Origin: CAZEBW01 sp964510205
GTDB lineage: Bacteria > Chloroflexota > Anaerolineae > VGOG01
Assembly: GCA_964510205.1 (NCBI GenBank)
Contig: CAZEBW010000059.1
Location: 1 to 23,171, forward strand
Direction: 5' to 3'
Length of the DNA: 23,171 nt
The position numbers and the translations under genes were made by a program. Of this stretch, positions 21,325 to 23,171 are shown one piece after another (the stretch's first letter is position 1; every line of letters begins with the position of its first letter). The notes under the pieces are model-generated. The model did no database searches. It saw only the letters and a list, made by a program, of their open reading frames with translations, and was not told the DNA's origin.

Positions 21325-23171
21325 ATGAAAAGCACTAAGGCGGGACCCAAGCTGATGCTTGCTCTGACGGCGGTGATTCTGGTCAGCGCGTTGTCGCTGC
21401 TCGTCCTAAGCCCGGTCGAAGGGTTGTCGAAGGGCCTAGCCGAAGGGTCTGGCCGCCAGGCGGTCCCGACGCGGCCGCCGCTTGAGCCGCCGCCTCCCCG
21501 CACAGGCTTCATACCCCCGCCGATGGACCTGTCCCACCTGAGGGGGGATCGAATGCCCGAGGGGGCTGTGGCTGCGGCCTTGCTGCCCAGCAAGTGGGAC
21601 TGGCGCGACCAGGGCGCGGTCACTTCGGTGAAGGATCAGGGCGTCTGTGGCGCCTGCTACGCCTTCGCCGCCCTCGGCAACATCGAGTCCGAGCTGCTGA
21701 TTGATGGGGCCGGCGCTTACGACTTCTCGGAGAACAACGCCAAGGAGTGTTCCTGGCTAGACCCCAGTTGCGCCGGGGGGAACTACTACATGATGGCCAA
21801 CCTGTTCTCCCAAAAGGGCGCCGTGCTGGAATCGTGCGACCCCTACGTGGACAGCGACGTCGCCTGCAACGACGCCTGCCCGTACAGCAAGACGCTGCTG
21901 GGCTGGAGAGTCATCTCTGGCGATGCGGCGCCCGACACGGAGGTGCTGAAGAGCTACATCTATGCCGCCGCCAGCCCGGTCTACGTGTCCATGTACGCCG
22001 GCGACGGCGACGCCTGGGCGACAGAGCTGGGGAACTACGACGGGTCTTACACGCTTTACCACGCCGGGGCGGAAGAGCCGAATCACGCCGTGCTGATCGT
22101 CGGCTGGGACGACGACGCCTCTCACGCCGGGGGCGCGGGCGGCTGGATCGTGAAGAACAGTTGGGGCGCGAGCTGGGGAGACAACGGCTACTTCACCATC
22201 GCCTACGGCTCGGCCAGCATCGGCAAGTACGCCTCGTTCATGTCCGACTGGCAAGACTACGACCCCGACGGCGACATCCTGTACTACGACGAGGGCGGCT
22301 GGACGGGCATGGTGGGTTACGGCAGCACGACCGCCTGGGGCCTGGCCAAGTTCGTCCCCGCCAGCAACACCTACGTCACGCGCGTGGAGTTTTGGACCAC
22401 GGACACGACCACCGACGTTGACGTGATCATCTACGACGACTTCGACGGCGCGACGCCCAGCAACTTGCTGTGGAGCAGCTACGACCACAGTTTCAGTGAG
22501 GCGGGCTATCACGGGGTGGTGGTGGACCCGCCTCTGGCCGCGACCAGCGGTGATGACGTGATCGCGGTGGTGAAGTTCACCAACGCCGATTACACGAATC
22601 CGATCCCCATTGATCTGGAGGGGCCTCACGAGACGCAGTGCACGTACACCAGCGGCGACGGCAGCGTGTGGGAAGACGAGGGGGCATACGGCGACGACGT
22701 CGCCATCCGCTTGCGCACTTCAGGCGTATACGCACCGCCTACGCCAACAGCGACGCAGACGGCAACGTCCGCTGGCGAGGTGTTTTTGCCCATCATCTGG
22801 AAACAGCCCCCCGTTGTCGCCAGCCTGTGGAAGATCGGAGCCGTGGCCAGGAACCTGTACACCCAGGCCCCGATCAGCGGAGCGGCAATCGAGTTCCGCT
22901 ATTTCCGGGACAATAGCTGGATCCGCTACGGCCAGGCGCAAAGCGGGGCGGATGGCCGGGTGGAATGGAATCTGACCGAGGATTGGTGGGCCGCTGGTCC
23001 CGACGGAACGGGAAGATGGGACTTGCAGCTCCGCGTCGCCGTTCCTCCGCCCGAAGGCACGCCCGCTGGCGCCGCTTCCGACTGCGGGGGCACGAATTGC
23101 TCGGGATACGTTTGCTACGAAGATAGACTCTACTTCTGGAACGTCCCGGTAGTGGGTAGGACGTACACCGC
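21325..23171 (+). CDS. Secreted papain-like (C1A) cysteine protease, 3' end outside window
   Basis: The reading frame is open from ATG 21325 to the window end (615 codons seen). A signal peptide (about 5-32) is followed by a short Pro/Arg-rich region instead of a full papain propeptide. The catalytic domain (about 88-310) has oxyanion Gln105 and Cys111 (D-Q-G-V-C-G-A-C-Y-A-F), His254 (N-H-A-V-L-I-V-G-W) and Asn278 (K-N-S-W-G). Then come a beta-rich domain (about 325-470), a short Thr/Pro linker, F-L-P-I-I, and the start of another beta-rich domain. It is an extracellular protease, perhaps acting on surface or imported protein. Residues around P-V-E-G-L-S-K-G-L-A-E-G are encoded by copies of the dispersed TCGAAGGG repeat (21403-21448). 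The ribosome site is GAGAGGAA. Confidence 0.92.
   Translation, partial: MKSTKAGPKLMLALTAVILVSALSLLVLSPVEGLSKGLAEGSGRQAVPTRPPLEPPPPRTGFIPPPMDLSHLRGDRMPEGAVAAALLPSKWDWRDQGAVTSVKDQGVCGACYAFAALGNIESELLIDGAGAYDFSENNAKECSWLDPSCAGGNYYMMANLFSQKGAVLESCDPYVDSDVACNDACPYSKTLLGWRVISGDAAPDTEVLKSYIYAAASPVYVSMYAGDGDAWATELGNYDGSYTLYHAGAEEPNHAVLIVGWDDDASHAGGAGGWIVKNSWGASWGDNGYFTIAYGSASIGKYASFMSDWQDYDPDGDILYYDEGGWTGMVGYGSTTAWGLAKFVPASNTYVTRVEFWTTDTTTDVDVIIYDDFDGATPSNLLWSSYDHSFSEAGYHGVVVDPPLAATSGDDVIAVVKFTNADYTNPIPIDLEGPHETQCTYTSGDGSVWEDEGAYGDDVAIRLRTSGVYAPPTPTATQTATSAGEVFLPIIWKQPPVVASLWKIGAVARNLYTQAPISGAAIEFRYFRDNSWIRYGQAQSGADGRVEWNLTEDWWAAGPDGTGRWDLQLRVAVPPPEGTPAGAASDCGGTNCSGYVCYEDRLYFWNVPVVGRTYT

Noticed and set aside
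21747..22629. Plus-frame Arg-rich ORF and minus-strand 290-codon ORF over the papain-like gene
   Set aside because: Both are shadows of the open C1A protease frame, which is uninterrupted to the window end.

Overview
The window looks like a chromosomal segment of a Chloroflexota bacterium, probably Anaerolineae-like. This is inferred from moderately high GC, Pro/Thr linkers of the TPTPT type in nearly every exported protein, an 'FLPII' segment in the last protein, Chloroflexota-style PilX-like and PilN-like proteins, and many small palindromic intergenic repeats. No rRNA, tRNA or housekeeping marker is present, so the assignment is tentative. All thirteen genes called, including one remnant, lie on the + strand.

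Layout. 1-343: G-rich 142-bp tandem repeats. 357-640: an 11-bp-spaced operator, a consensus sigma-70 promoter, and a c-di-GMP-I (GEMM-I) riboswitch with a terminator. 950-5185: three prepilin-like genes (PilV-, PilW- and PilX-like), the last two carrying large extracellular domains. 5643-8339: a CSLREA beta-helix protein ending in a dockerin-like module. 8574-12273: an operator/promoter, a double-receiver regulator, a 900-aa DUF11/SdrD-B surface protein and a terminator. 12291-13899: the same operator, a small SdrD-B surface protein and an OmpR/PhoB-family regulator. 13880-16552: a third version of the operator, then riboswitch 2, a receiver-domain remnant, riboswitch 3, a subtilisin-like protease and a terminator. 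17012-18554: a TPR/L,D-transpeptidase protein. 18745-21197: a PilN-like protein fused to PPC-like and BACON-like domains. 21325 to the end: a papain-like protease that runs off the window.

How it may work together. Four promoters carry direct repeats of TTAACC-like hexamers starting exactly 11 bp apart, the kind of site bound by OmpR/PhoB-family regulators, and one such regulator is encoded in the middle of the set. Two of these promoters drive transcripts that begin with GEMM-I riboswitches. The downstream products are pilins, adhesin-like proteins and a protease. Three of the surface proteins end in the same tail, [E/S]PTA[V/I]TLSSF followed by a membrane span and a basic end, which I do not recognise as a named sorting signal. 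Together this suggests a surface-remodelling regulon with two layers of control: a two-component-type operator and c-di-GMP attenuation. The parts are visible in the sequence; the wiring is inference.

Mobile sequence is abundant. There is a MITE with matching 8-bp target duplications at two sites, an 85-bp palindromic element with 11-bp flanking repeats, and a 'TGTCATTGCGAG' palindromic repeat family. One copy of that family is translated within the N-terminus of a surface-protein gene.
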